DNA of 64,000 bases from Forficula auricularia. Its lineage: Eukaryota > Arthropoda > Insecta > Dermaptera > Forficulidae. Shown here piece after piece: positions 1-10,001 of this stretch. The notes beneath the pieces are model-generated. The model saw only the letters and a list, made by a program, of their open reading frames with translations. It did not search any database and was not told the origin of the DNA. Position 1 is the stretch's first letter. Each line of letters opens with the position of its first letter. Both the position numbers and the translations under genes were made by a program. The stretch lies in contig JALMQS010000153.1 in NCBI GenBank assembly GCA_024734495.1, positions 35,836,584 to 35,900,583 on the forward strand, read 5' to 3'.

Positions 1-890
1 CTTTCATAATATTTATTTTTTAATTCTATTATTTTTCATTTGTATTTTAACTTATTTTATTAAATATTAGATACTATGATTATTTTTTCACGTTACAGAC
101 ATTTTTAAACACAATGAGAAATTAAAAAAAAAAAAGTAAAAAAAAATTGAGTGAATTCCATACTAGGCCCACTCCGGCAGGCAGAACAATAAAATGAAAA
201 TTTCAAATGAATTCATCAGTAGTCCCACCGCCCGGCCAATTGCGATTGTAACGCAATAGTGTTGCAATGGAATTGATCAAGAAACTCCTGGCAGAGCTGC
301 CCTTTAATAGATCGAGTCATTCTATGATATTTAATCTTATTACATTAAATTGTTTTGAGATCTAAATATAATTCATTCTCTTTCCTGTTGCTTGAATGAA
401 ACCGAAATAAGTTCGTTTCTAAATGCTCTGCTTCAATTTCTCTCCAAATTTATCATTTCGAAGGTCCCTTTCGTGAGCTTTTATTGAATGTTAAATATTT
501 CAAACCAATAAAAGTTTCGTATGATCATCAAAGAGAAATCCAAAGAACACTTAGCCAAGGGAAACTGACCAGAAGGGAGCCATGATAAAAACCCATTCAA
601 GGAAAAAAATCAATTGAAATATCGCATCCGAATTAATCTTATAGTTTCTACTTTTTAAGTGAAATTGGATTTCCAAATTAATAAATTGTTTATATTTTAA
701 CTATCTTTCGACAACGGCTTTGATATGATGAAAGCATTGGTTCTAATTTAATAATTAAGCATCTTAGTTGTTTTTCGGGTTTGGGGTCGTCAGTTGAAAA
801 TAATATGAATAAAAAATGTGAAACCCACATCGTAATTTTACTTAATTTCTTATTATTAAAAAATGTTTCACCTTGAACAAACACCTATCT
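1..890. other. AT-rich intergenic sequence
   Basis: No coding pattern is supported. The only recognisable piece is a family A tail at about 95-175: a 'cagacattt' motif, A-runs, then a GAATTC and a GC-richer stretch. The same order recurs near 57000. The 64-codon open frame at 690-884 has low-complexity AT-driven composition and no recognisable motif, so I treat it as chance. Confidence 0.5.
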
Positions 891-1335
891 TCTTAAAAGT
901 TATTGAAAATAATATAAATTTTATCAAATGTAGGTATATTGAAATGTTTTTTAATAAAAATCATTACAAAAAATTTGGGTGAGTTCTTAAGACCACACGA
1001 CAGAAGGGATAACTTTAAGGCATTTATAATTTTATTATTTTTTGAAAAGGAATAATTAATATATTTTCCGACAATGATTGAACTGGCACTAGACCACAGC
1101 TCAACCGTGACCCGTGACGGCTCAATCCCATTTACTGCCCAGGAAAATAAAATATACATGAGCGCCAAAATTCAAATAATATATATTAATTTGAGCTTAG
1201 AGTTAATGCTGCAGAGCCATCTGTGGCTTGAATTGATACCAATCGTAACGCGTGATGCGTGACAGCTTAATCCTATTTACTTCCAAGTAAAATAAAAAGT
1301 GTGCAAGGGGAGCCAAAAAAAGTTATCAGTTCAAA
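890..1335 (+). repeat. Dispersed repeat family B, copy 1
   Basis: About 350 bases from roughly 980 to 1335 match 24929-25545. Shared landmarks in order are 'gacagaagggataact', 'ccgacaatgattgaactggc', 'gaccacagctcaaccgtga', 'gctgcagagccatct' and 'aataaaaagtgt'. The short open frames here (893-1168 minus, 1074-1262 plus) recur in the other copy only because the DNA is duplicated. I see no transposase or RT motif and cannot assign a class. Confidence 0.65.
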
Positions 1336-1429
1336 AATATAGAAATTTTACCCGAAGTAAAGTAAAATGTTGAACTTAAAATTATTGATCTCTATTTAAG
1401 GTAAATAAATTGGAGGGAAAAAATGTTCA

Positions 1430-1885
1430 TAACTCTAAGTGCTTTCCACAAATTTCAGCTTTTTGAAATTTGACGAACGCAAACGGATAGAAATAGAAAA
1501 CTGGAACTTGGCATAGAGATGCATTTTATTAATAAAAACAGGTGTCAATATTCAGTTTATTAGATACAACCGTTCGACAAATCCGCTTATGACAGTTCAA
1601 TATATTTTCTAACTTTTCGCATTTTTGATCCGAAGCTAGAAACCCCAAAATCTAATTAGTTTTTTATTTCGTAAATAGACCAGTTATGGCAGCAGAACGA
1701 TCTTTCTACGTCTTTCTTTTCTTAAATTATCATGGGTATTTAAATTCATAGATACAGACAGAAAAAAATAATAATTCTTTAAAATTGTTTTTCTGCTCGT
1801 TTTGGACATTTCTAAAGACGAAATGCAAATATAAAAAAAAAAGTGTCGAGTGAATATTATACTTTCAGGTTGTCTGCCGGGCATG
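1430..1885 (-). repeat. Dispersed repeat family A copy
   Basis: Shares ordered motifs with 8395-8545 and 56640-57050: 'tttctagct'-like words, 'ccaaaatcta', a 'gcac(c)agaacgaac' block, 'agacagaaaaa', 'gacatttctaaa' and an A-run. Related copies in the opposite orientation lie at 18405-18740, 29560-29960 and 35320-35600. It is a medium-length interspersed repeat without coding capacity. The class is unknown. Confidence 0.5.
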
Positions 1886-1934
1886 CAACTGGTAATTTCA
1901 TATATACTTACCTATATAAATCTTCTAAAAAAAA

Positions 1935-2060
1935 ATCTTCAAACCTATATTGGAATACCAAACGTTTCGGTAGAATTTCTCCCTTTATCAATGAATTTTA
2001 ATTTAAGAATTTTAAAAAACAAAAAAAAGTTTAATATTCCAATAAACGCTTGAAGATTGT
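1935..2060. repeat. Small fold-back of PLE terminal type
   Basis: The left arm 'aatcttcaaacctatattgg' is roughly complementary to the 'ccaataaacgcttgaagatt' arm about 100 bases later. The right side continues as 'ttgtttttataaaagatttgtat', as at 5190-5220 at the edge of the large PLE-type palindrome. Read on the minus strand it holds a decayed ribozyme-like core: TTGATAA, a stem, then GAAACGTT. Confidence 0.5.
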
Positions 2061-2129
2061 TTTTATAAAAGATTTGTATATATTTATATACTAAAAATCA
2101 GTAAAAGTATTTCAATATATATATACATA

Positions 2130-2690
2130 CTATTCCTCAAAGTCAAGGCACAAAGATAGCCACCTACGCTGACGATACTGCAATCTTGGCGACTGGAATA
2201 AACACACAACATGCTACTGATAAACTCCGACGCGCTGTTAATGAGATCTCGACCTGAGCTAAACGGCGAATCAAGTTTAACGAAGTCAAATCGCAGCATA
2301 TCAATTTTACGAATAAACAGGAGTCCCCAGTCCCAATTACCCTAAATCATCAGCTAATACCATATGCTAATACTGCAAAATATCTTGGCATGACTCTCGA
2401 TGCTAAGCTCCGCTGGAAGGAGCATATCTGACAAAAGTCAAACAATTAAAAATAATTAAAAGAAAGTTATACTGGATGATAGGACGGAGATCCAAACTGT
2501 CCATATATAACAAAATTATTGTGTATAGACAAATCATAAGACCAGTCTGGACTTATGGTATACAGCTCTGGGGCTGTAGCAAAGAATCAAATATCAGGAT
2601 GATTCAAACTTTTCAAAACAATACTCTGCGAGATATCGTCGATGGCCGCTGGTTTGCAATGTCATCAATGAGATGACATGCTTCCTGAAT
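2130..2690 (+). pseudogene. Jockey-like LINE reverse transcriptase fragment
   Basis: In pieces this reads as the RT palm and thumb of a non-LTR retrotransposon. TYADDTAILAT carries the YADD catalytic box near 2170. 'AKYLGMTLDAKLRWKEHI' follows near 2380-2430. At 2476-2640 come KLSIYNKIIVYRQIIRP, VWTYGIQLWG and SNIRMIQTFQNNTLR, the order expected in Jockey-type pol C-termini. There is at least one in-frame stop near 2260, another after KEHI, and a frame change. Both ends are truncated and no poly(A) tail is evident. It is dead; the Jockey assignment rests on motif recall, not a database search. Confidence 0.82.
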
Positions 2691-2699
2691 GTTATATAC

Positions 2700-3440
2700 T
2701 TTATTATAGTAAAATCATAAAACGGTCATCTGACTGGATTGATAATGTATAATAATAATAAAAAATTATTTTGAATAAAATCCCAAGACAAGGGAGGATT
2801 TTTTTCGCGAAATCAGATACGCATATCCTCAATTTTTTTCTGTTTAGCCTCAAAAACTCAAATAATAAATATTATTGCGATTGGATAACTTGTGCCGATT
2901 TGATGTCAAACATAAGATATGAAAATTTGTATTGAGTTAATATGGAAGGTTTCTAGAACTCAAGCTTGCTTTGGTAAATAAAAACGAATATGTCCAAATG
3001 ATATACCTATTCAATATTTTATATTTAAAAAACATAAAGGGAAGTTTTGAACATGTTATTTGATGTTTCGCGTCCCCTATTCAAAATACTATATGCTCTT
3101 TTTAGAACTGCCTAATTCCACCGACATGTTGAGTAATTGAAAACAATAAGTTTACTAACAATTGTTATTGTTGCATCAAACCAGTCTTAGGACTGTATAC
3201 TCAATGATGATGATTACTAACAAAATACCAAGCGAGTACAAGCACATCGATACGTCAGCTAGTGTTCGCCTTAGTCTACAAGTACTGACAGGTTTCGCAG
3301 CAAGTCAACACAGGTTGCCGTTGTCAGGCGTACACGAAGTTTCATTTACAATAGTTGTTTTGACATCAAACAAAAACATTAAGAATAGACTTTGATTTTT
3401 TAGGACACCCTAATATCTTATATTATTAAATGAGCAATTC
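2700..3440. other. Unassigned intergenic stretch
   Basis: No protein homology is visible. A GC-richer block at 3150-3350 holds the 77-codon frame 3162-3395, which shows no motif. Nothing repeats obviously elsewhere in the window. Confidence 0.4.
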
Positions 3441-3445
3441 TTGTA

Positions 3446-3453
3446 CGAGTATA

Positions 3454-3497
<44 letters not shown>
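3446..3497. repeat. (TA)n microsatellite
   Basis: About 26 perfect TA units at the left edge of the family H copy that follows. The H copies at 44447 and 49260 also abut TA tracts at the equivalent end, so the tract may be part of the element end or its preferred target. Confidence 0.9.
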
Positions 3498-3499
<2 letters not shown>

Positions 3500-3502
<3 letters not shown>

Positions 3503-4160
3503 CGGTTTCTCGAAAACGGCTCTAACGATTTCGCTAAAAATTGGTGTACTTATCAAGTCTCATGAGTTATTAGTAGTGTATAAATTTTAATCCGATTGAA
3601 ACAAAGGAAGGGGGTGTAAATTAGTCATATCACAAAATAAATATTTTAATCGTTCAAATCTCGTCTTTGGAAAGCCTCAGAGCCTTGAAATTTGAAACTT
3701 AAGCTATCTAGAGGCTACAAGAAGTACTACAAGATTTTGACTAAAATAGAAGTACCGGAAGTTGATGTTTACGTGCGTAAGAATGTACCCCTTGCGCTTC
3801 GCTACGAAATTCGAAACTTAAGCTCGATATAGGGTAGAAGGGCTACAGCAAGCTTTTGCTTGAAATCGAAACACCGGAAGTGAGCATTTAAATGAAAATT
3901 TTTTCGATTTTTTTGATTTTCTCAAAAACCCCAATAATAATTTTTTTAAAAATTGGTATACTCATCAAGTGTCATAAGTTATTAGTCGTGAATTGATTTT
4001 AATCCGATTGAAATAAAGGAAGGGGGTGTAAATTAGGAGTGTCGTAAAATAAATATTTTAATCATTCATATATTGTCTTCGGTAAGTCGCAGTCTTGAAA
4101 TTTGAAACTTGAGCTATTTAGAGGAAAAAGCATCGCTCGGTGCTCCAGGCACTATTACCT
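3500..4160. repeat. Family H element with two internal tandem units
   Basis: The left end ('ctcgaaaacggctctaacga') matches the ends at 44480 and 49240; the right end ('gcatcgctcggt' then 'gctccaggcacta') matches 45250-45277 and 47820-47850. The interior is two diverged units of about 410 bases, each with 'atccgattgaaa', 'aaaggaagggggtgtaaa' and 'ccttgaaatttgaaact'. The same units recur at 32105-32880. No coding capacity was found. The TA tail suggests a retroposon or a TA-targeting element, but the class is unresolved. Confidence 0.6.
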
Positions 4161-4559
4161 ATAAAGAAAAAATATTTATTGATTGTATCAAATATTAAAA
4201 AATACAAATCTTTAAAAAAACAATCAAGAACACGTTTATTTGACACCAAACATTTCGGGAGAATTTCTCCCTTTTTCAATGGTAGGTAAATTTGTAAAAA
4301 AGAAAAACGAAAAGTTGCTACCTCTAAAATTTAGAAAACAACACTAAGATATTAAATATTTTTATAAAGACAATTGTACATAATTGTCTTGGTGACCAGA
4401 TTACCTTTAAATAAAAATATAAATATTTATGAAAAATTATTTTTCTATTAGTTGAATAAAAGATTTCACTGTCGATGGTAACAGAATTGTTTTATTTTAG
4501 GTTAAAAATAAAATGAGAGAGTCTTCTGTTTTTCAAATAAAATAATTTTCAATTATTTC

Positions 4560-4602
4560 CAGAGACTATAGTTTCGAAGGCATTGCCTTCATCATCAGTC
4601 TA
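4560..4602 (-). ncRNA. Hammerhead-ribozyme-like motif, left arm
   Basis: On the minus strand: stem I strand TAGA, core CTGATGA, stem II GAAGGC/GCCTTC with a 3-base loop, GAA, a 3-bp stem III from ACTATAGT, cleavage-site C, and the second stem I strand TCTG (one G-T pair). All conserved core positions are present, although one unpaired-looking T sits between CTGATGA and stem II. The very short stem III is typical of the small hammerheads described in Penelope-like elements. Catalysis is inferred. Confidence 0.62.
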
Positions 4603-4803
4603 TCACAAATATTTCAAATTAGTTACAAATTAGATTTATACATTGAAAATTTTGAAAAATATATAATGTCTTTTTCTTCATGTTTCCTCTTGGGAGTTAT
4701 ATTCTAATGTCCCAAGAGGAAACATGAAGAAAAAGACATTATATATTTTTCAAAATTTTCAATGTATAAATCTTAATTTGTAACTAATTTGAAATATTTG
4801 TGA

Positions 4804-4846
4804 TAGACTGATGATGAAGGCAATGCCTTCGAAACTATAGTCTCTA
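4804..4846 (+). ncRNA. Hammerhead-ribozyme-like motif, right arm
   Basis: The mirror copy, pointing the other way. Stem I TAGA/TCTA is perfect over 4 bp, followed by CTGATGA, a GAAGGC/GCCTTC stem, GAAACTATAGT and the predicted cleavage C at about 4842. The core survives in both arms although the arms differ elsewhere. That fits constraint or recent origin, but could also reflect arm-to-arm conversion. Confidence 0.68.
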
Positions 4847-6281
4847 GAAATAATTAAAAATTATTTTATTTAAAAACAGAAGACTCTCATTTTATTTTTA
4901 ACCTAAAATTATTTTTCTCTAAAAATTTTTTATAAACATTCGAAACACAATTCAAAAAAATTTTTAGAGAAAAATAATTTTTCATAAATATTTATATTTT
5001 TATTTAAAGGTAATCTGGTCACCAAGACAATATGTACAATTGTCTTTATAAAAATATTTGATATCTTGGTGTTGGATTTTAAATTTTAGAGGAAGCAACT
5101 TTTTGTTTTTTTGTTTTTTTACAAATTTACCTACCATTGAAAAAGGGAGAAATTCTCCCGAAACATTTTATTTCAAATAAACGTGTTCTTGATTGTTTTT
5201 TTAAAAGATTTGTATTTTTTATATACCTATATATATATTCTATATAATAAAAATGAATTTCTTTTTCTTTGTAAGCGCAGATCTCTCAAATGCCTGGGCC
5301 GATTTGGCTAATTTTTTTTTAAATGTTCGTAATAGTCCATTTCAGGTTAATATGTAAAAAAATCCGAAAAGTTGCCCGGAAAATTGGAAAATTCACGGAA
5401 AACTGAAACCAAATCTGAATTGCCAACATAGCTTGCCAAACAATAAAATAACTAAATAGCAAACTAACTTTGTGTTGGCAGCCCTATCTGTCACATTTTT
5501 GAGATGTCATTTATTCTTAATAGCATAGATAAAAGAGATCTAACCACATTATCGTTGAAGAGGAATTTAATAATGCAACACAGATTTAAAAAAACTATCT
5601 ATTTTTTTAAAGTACATTTAAAAATAAAAATTAAAAAAATAAACTCCAACGGATCGTTGCTAAACTTTATCCAATGTACTATCTTATTCTAAAATAAAGT
5701 ACTTTAAAATATAATTTTACAAAACTATATATGACCTTTTTTTGATACTTCCTTAATTACAATGAATTTTAAATCCCACAAATATTAATTTGACAATTTA
5801 ATTGACGAACTCAAAAATTGTTATTTAATTAAATAAACTGCAACGGATCGTTGCCAAACTCTATCCAAATTCATTTGAAATATTAATATGTTTATTCCTC
5901 CATTATTAATCAGATATCACTTGCTATTTGCAGTTAATGTTAACCATGCGCAAATCCAGAGGGGTACTGGGGGCGACCGCCCCCCCCCCCCCCCCAAGGC
6001 ATTGGAGATCAACAATTTTTATATGTTTATTTAATCTTTTTTTGTTATATAACATTAAATTTTAAAATTGAAGAAAATAAAGTTCTATGTGGGGGGGGTG
6101 GAGTCTCTGGCTGTCCCCCACCCCCACCCCCGCTTGGACAATTCGACCGCGACACACTTCCGAGATCAAAAGTAGATCTTATATACTTGCGACCGCCCCC
6201 CCCCCCCCAAATCAGAGGTCTCTATCCGCGCCTGATGTTGACTTTATTTCAAAAATAATGATCGATTCTCATTTAACAGTC

Positions 6282-7233
6282 GAGGAATAACAATTCTACA
6301 TTAGATTTTTGACCCTTCGAATATTATTGGTAACCATTGCTGAAGACATGGAGGAATCGACTTAAAATCAAAAATACCAATCGATTCTTATCTAATAGTA
6401 GAGGAATAACAATTCTACATTAGATTTTTGACCCTTCGATTATTATTGGTAGCCATTAGTGAAGACATGGAGGAATCGACTTAAAATCAAAAATAGCAAT
6501 CGATTCTTATCTAATAGTAGAGGAATAACAATTCTACATTAGATTTTTGACCCTTCGATTATTATTGGTAGCCATTAGTGAAGACATGGAGGAATCGACT
6601 TAAAATCAAAAATAGCAATCGATTCTTATCTAATACTAGAGGAATAACAATTCTACATTAGATTTTTGACCCTTCGATTATTATTGGTAGCCATTAGTGA
6701 AGACATGGAGGAATCGACTTAAAATCAAAAATAGCAATCGATTCTTATCTAATACTTGAGGAATAACAATTCTACATTAGATTTTTGACCCTTCGATTAT
6801 TATTGGTAGCCATTAGTGAAGACATGGAGGAATCGACTTAAAATCAAAAATAGCAATCGATTCTTATCTAATACTTGAGGAATAACAATTCTACATTAGA
6901 TTTTTGACCCTTCGATTATTATTGGTAGCCATTAGTGAAGACATGGAGGAATCGACTTAAAATCAAAAATAGCAATCGATTCTTATCTAATACTTGAGGA
7001 ATAACAATTCTACATTAGATTTTTGACCCTTCGATTATTATTGGTAGCCATTAGTGAAGACATGGAGGAATCGACTTAAAATCAAAAATAGCAATCGATT
7101 CTTATCTAATACTTGAGGAATAACAATTCTACATTAGATTTTTGACCCTTCGATTATTATTGGTAGCCATTGCTGAAGACATGGAGGAATCGACTTAAAA
7201 TCAAAAATAGCAATCGATTCTTATCTACAAAAA
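6282..7233 (+). repeat. 119-bp tandem array, eight units
   Basis: 'gaggaataac' recurs at 6282, 6401, 6520, 6639, 6758, 6877, 6996 and 7115, exactly 119 bases apart. Units are nearly identical and differ by single bases such as 'aatagtag', 'aatactag' and 'aatacttg'. The first and last units share 'attgctgaaga' while the middle ones read 'attagtgaaga', so the middle units probably arose by local amplification. Each unit contains a 'cgattcttatcta' block and a 'ttcg..tattattggtagcca' hairpin. Confidence 0.95.
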
Positions 7234-7570
7234 TAACGATCGTTTCTTATCTAATACTAGAGAATAAGCTTTTATTGCATTCCATTTTTGATGTTTTGAC
7301 TATTAATGGCAAGCTCTACTGAAAACGTGGAAGAATCGGCTTAAAATCAATAAGACTAAATTCTTTTATGATAAACAACTCAAGCTTGAGAATAAGAGAA
7401 TTTTTTATAAATAGAGGTTTTTAATACATTTTAAATATTTGTTTCATCTTATTTGTTATGAGTGTATATTGCAGTTAAATAGAATCACAAATTATGTCCA
7501 TTTAACACTTTATAATAAAACAATTATATTTATTCTCTGTTACTAATAAAACATCAATAAAGCAGCTACG

Positions 7571-7633
7571 TGGGGTCCAGGGGCGAAGCCCCCTGGCTAG
7601 CAAAGGCCCGCCGAAGGCGGGCCTTGAAGCTAG
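7571..7633 (+). other. Helitron 3' terminal hairpin and CTAG end
   Basis: After 'gggtccaggggcgaagcccc' there is a perfect hairpin GGCCCGCC-GAA-GGCGGGCC, then TTGAAG and CTAG, with T as the next base. A closely similar arrangement ends the Helitron at 61759. The hairpin is expected to act as the 3' termination signal for rolling-circle transposition. Confidence 0.72.
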
Positions 7634-7689
7634 TATACAATAAATATGTAAGTAATTCCTCAATAGTTTAATTGTCTTCTCTTTCTTTC

Positions 7690-7935
7690 AAATAATTAGT
7701 TGTAGTTATTTGAAAAAATAATTGGAAGAAAAAGTTTACATTTTTCAAGTCTTAAATCAGAATTTCGCAAGTAAAAAAGTGTAAAATCTAATAACGTTTT
7801 TTGAAGACAAAATTTTTAAAAGATTATATAGGCACCCAGAATTAACTTTCTATTCTTGTCATCGTGTTAAAAAAAAAAAAAAAAATTCAAATGAAATATT
7901 TGGATGAATTCAATACTGGGACCGCCCGGATTGTG
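7690..7935 (-). repeat. Family A fragment
   Basis: Has the order 'aaaatctaataa', 'aaaattt', a 'gcacccagaa' block, an A-run at about 7870, then 'gaattcaatactgggaccgc'. This parallels 57000-57040 and 120-200. Boundaries are approximate. Confidence 0.4.
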
Positions 7936-8394
7936 ATATTATTATAGGGGATCGAAATTAAGGGCAATTTACTCTTCGGGTGGCTTCTGGTGTTCGTCGA
8001 TGTTGCCCTGACTACTTCTCGACATTAAATGAAAAGAGAAATAAGAATAGAAAGAGACCCGTTACTTAAAAAGATAAATAAGCTGACCAATATTCTCCGA
8101 AATTTTCGATAAGAAATCCTTCAAGAAATATTCAAATGCATTTTTATCCAAGCTACGATTATTTTATTTTAAATTATTTAATGAAAGAGACTAATTAACA
8201 TATATTTGTATATAGGATATAATTTAAAAATATTAAGGTCTCTAAAACAGAGTCATCTCTTTCTCGTCATCATTTTAGTAAAATGTTTATAAAATAATGT
8301 ATTTTAATTATAGAACTATAATTTGATTATAATTTTTTTAATACTAAGTCATAGGTAAAAATGATAAAATACTTTCGATTGCTGCCATAGATGC

Positions 8395-8545
8395 AATTCG
8401 ATTTTCTTTCAGATTTTCTGCATTTTTGAGCCAGAAGTTCTCAAGCTAAAATTTCTAAAATCTAATAAGTTTCTTATTTCAGTGAATACAAAATTTTTGG
8501 CACCAGGACGAACTTTCTACAACTGTTTATTCTTCGTCTATTGTT
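8395..8545 (-). repeat. Family A fragment
   Basis: Contains 'tgcatttttgagcc', 'aaaatctaataagttt' and 'ggcaccaggacgaac', matching the 56830-56890 part of the 56640-57050 copy. Truncated on both sides. Confidence 0.45.
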
Positions 8546-8799
8546 GTATTAATTAACTAGATACAAGTATCTATAGATACAGCATTTAGATAATTTTTAT
8601 ATATCTCGTTGCTAGTTTGCAAATCTATTTGGAAAAATTTGTATCTGTATCTTAAATAATATTTCCATACTTATTTATTTAAAAAAGATACAAGATATAT
8701 TTTTTTTTATTATTATTTATTTATTGTCACCGGTAACAAAGCCCATTTAGACAGCACATCAGTAAAGTGTTAGTAGGATTAGTAAGGAGCTGAGTCTTA

Positions 8800-8993
8800 G
8801 GCCGGTTGTATGTCGCAAGTAAATGCTTTTACCACTAACACAGGGTAGATGGTAAATGGAGGGACTGGGATGGCCAATCAGATGCCAGACACTGTCAGTG
8901 CCTGGCATCTGATTGGCCATCCCAGTCCCTCCATTTACCATCTACCCTGTGTTAGTGGTAAAAAGCATTTACTTTGCGACATACAACCGGCCC
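8800..8993. mobile_element. Harbinger-type fold-back MITE
   Basis: A nearly perfect palindrome with about 95-bp arms meeting near 8897. The ends read GGCCGGTTGTATGTCGCAA inverted, and both are flanked by TTA (8797-8799 and 8994-8996), a 3-bp duplication as used by PIF/Harbinger elements. A second, diverged member begins at 62352, also after TTA. It has no coding capacity; the 60-66 codon frames across it are mirror images of each other. Confidence 0.72.
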
Positions 8994-9017
8994 TTAGTCG
9001 GGAGAAATTTTATATGC

Positions 9018-9105
9018 TATCCACGTTCGAACCCGGGTCTACCGCCTGAACATCGTCATCAACGATGCTCAAGCGGAGCCAGCGCCTTAGCCAGCTCGGG
9101 CAACC
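9018..9105 (-). repeat. tRNA-like sequence, possible SINE head
   Basis: On the minus strand the A-box-like 'tggctaaggcgctgg' is followed by a long hairpin ('catcgt'/'acgatg') and the B-box-like 'gggttcgaac'. This resembles a class II tRNA (Leu or Ser type D arm). The T stem is not well paired and no clean acceptor stem is visible, so I read it as a tRNA pseudogene or the head of a tRNA-derived SINE rather than a functional tRNA. Confidence 0.45.
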
Positions 9106-9279
9106 TGAATCCCGACAAGATATAATATTAGACTAAATTTTTTTTTAATTGTTAATTTTTATTTGAATCCGACCATTTGTCGAGTGATTTATCACGTCCC
9201 CGGACTTCTTTCATTAAACAAGGTGGGTCTAAATTAGGTGTAAAAATATTTTATTTCAGGTGATCACAAAGATCTAAGC

Positions 9280-9519
9280 CAGTGTTTCTCAACCTGTGTG
9301 CCGCGGCACACAAGTGTACCGCGAGAGATTGTCAAATGAACCGTGAGGCTTTTTGACAAATAATTAAAATTGGATGAGTTTTGTAATTTTCAAATAGCAT
9401 TTGTAACTTCATTTTTTTTTGTATCATATAACTTTTACATTTTTTTATATTCAGGTGTGCCGCAAATGATTCCAGATATTTTTAGTGTGCCGTCAACCAA
9501 AAAAGATTGAGAAACATTG
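9280..9519. mobile_element. hAT MITE with 8-bp target duplication
   Basis: Left TIR CAGTGTTTCTCAACC and right TIR complementary to it (GGTTGAGAAACACTG with one change). It is flanked by 'atctaagc' (9272-9279) and 'acctaagc' (9520-9527), an 8-bp duplication with one mismatch. Subterminal 'gtgtgccgcggcac' blocks at both ends are typical of this hAT group. At 240 bp it is non-autonomous. Confidence 0.85.
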
Positions 9520-9720
9520 ACCTAAGCCAAGAAAAATTTACTAATCCCAATTCATTTTAATAGGCTACATTACTCGATAATGCCCCTGTATATTCTAATT
9601 CTAGCATTTATTTGTTAAGTCGTTTTGTATATTTTAAGTATTTTGAATAAAAATTATTAGTTGACTTGAGCTTTAAAACTATTTCTGTCCTATCCCTATT
9701 TTATATTTTATAGATACTTA

Positions 9721-9889
9721 CATTCGAACCCGCTTATAACTATCGCGAAGGGACAGTGATGTTTGCTCGTTTTAACCGAATGCTCGTAAAAAACGGGTTT
9801 GTTTTTAACGTTTTTTACTTAACATTGTACCAACTAAGTATTTCCGATTTCCTCGTTAAATCAAGCCTTGTTATAAGCGGGTTCGACTG
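9721..9889. mobile_element. pogo/Tigger-type MITE
   Basis: Inverted ends CATTCGAACCCGCTTATAAC and GTTATAAGCGGGTTCGACTG, flanked by TA on both sides (9719-9720 and 9890-9891). This is typical of Tc1-mariner/pogo MITEs. 169 bp, no coding sequence. Confidence 0.75.
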
Positions 9890-10001
9890 TATCTACTACC
9901 ATGGGACACTAATATGATAATTGATTCAAAACCCTTCAAATTAGAGACTAGAGCTAAGGTTTGACCTTTGAATAATAATGGTAATAATAAATGTCTTCAT
10001 T

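Larger units (their letters stand above)
4195..5225. repeat. Large imperfect palindrome of PLE-type ends
   Basis: About 0.5 kb arms are complementary around a centre near 4700. Complementary pairs include 'acaatcaagaacacgt'/'acgtgttcttgattgt', 'ggtgaccagattacc'/'ggtaatctggtcacc' and 'agactctcattttatttt'. The innermost part folds through 'cctcttggga'/'tcccaagagg'. Each arm holds a hammerhead-like motif and, further out, a 'gggagaatttctccc' hairpin beside GAAACATTT. The arms differ by indels; the right arm has an extra hairpin at about 4915-4980. It abuts the Helitron start at 5239. Similar but unrelated fold-backs lie at 38680-39310 and 41490-41725. Confidence 0.8.
5239..7633 (+). mobile_element. 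Non-autonomous Helitron-like element with internal satellite
   Basis: The left end begins TC followed by 'tatataataaaaatgaattt', a start typical of animal Helitrons. The right end has a GC-rich hairpin and CTAG followed by T (7630-7634), as Helitron 3' ends do. There are no inverted repeats and no helicase. The interior carries two C-rich homopolymer tracts (about 5978-5996 and 6186-6208), a G-run near 6090, and eight 119-bp tandem units. Module fragments recur at 15465-15715, 27125-27735 and 46085-46620. The base before the TC is T rather than the expected A, so the exact 5' boundary is uncertain by a few bases. Confidence 0.65.

Noticed and set aside
6282..6400. Hammerhead ribozyme in the 119-bp units
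   Set aside because: On the minus strand a stem is followed by GAAACGTC-like bases in diverged copies (27.5 and 46.6 kb), but no CTGANGA precedes the stem on that strand, so the core is incomplete.
6282..7233. Regular 119-bp spacing considered as CRISPR-like
   Set aside because: The whole unit is repeated, there are no unique spacers and no cas genes, and the setting is eukaryotic.
8759..9049. Two near-identical small proteins on opposite strands
   Set aside because: They are the two arms of one palindromic MITE, so the match is a mirror effect.
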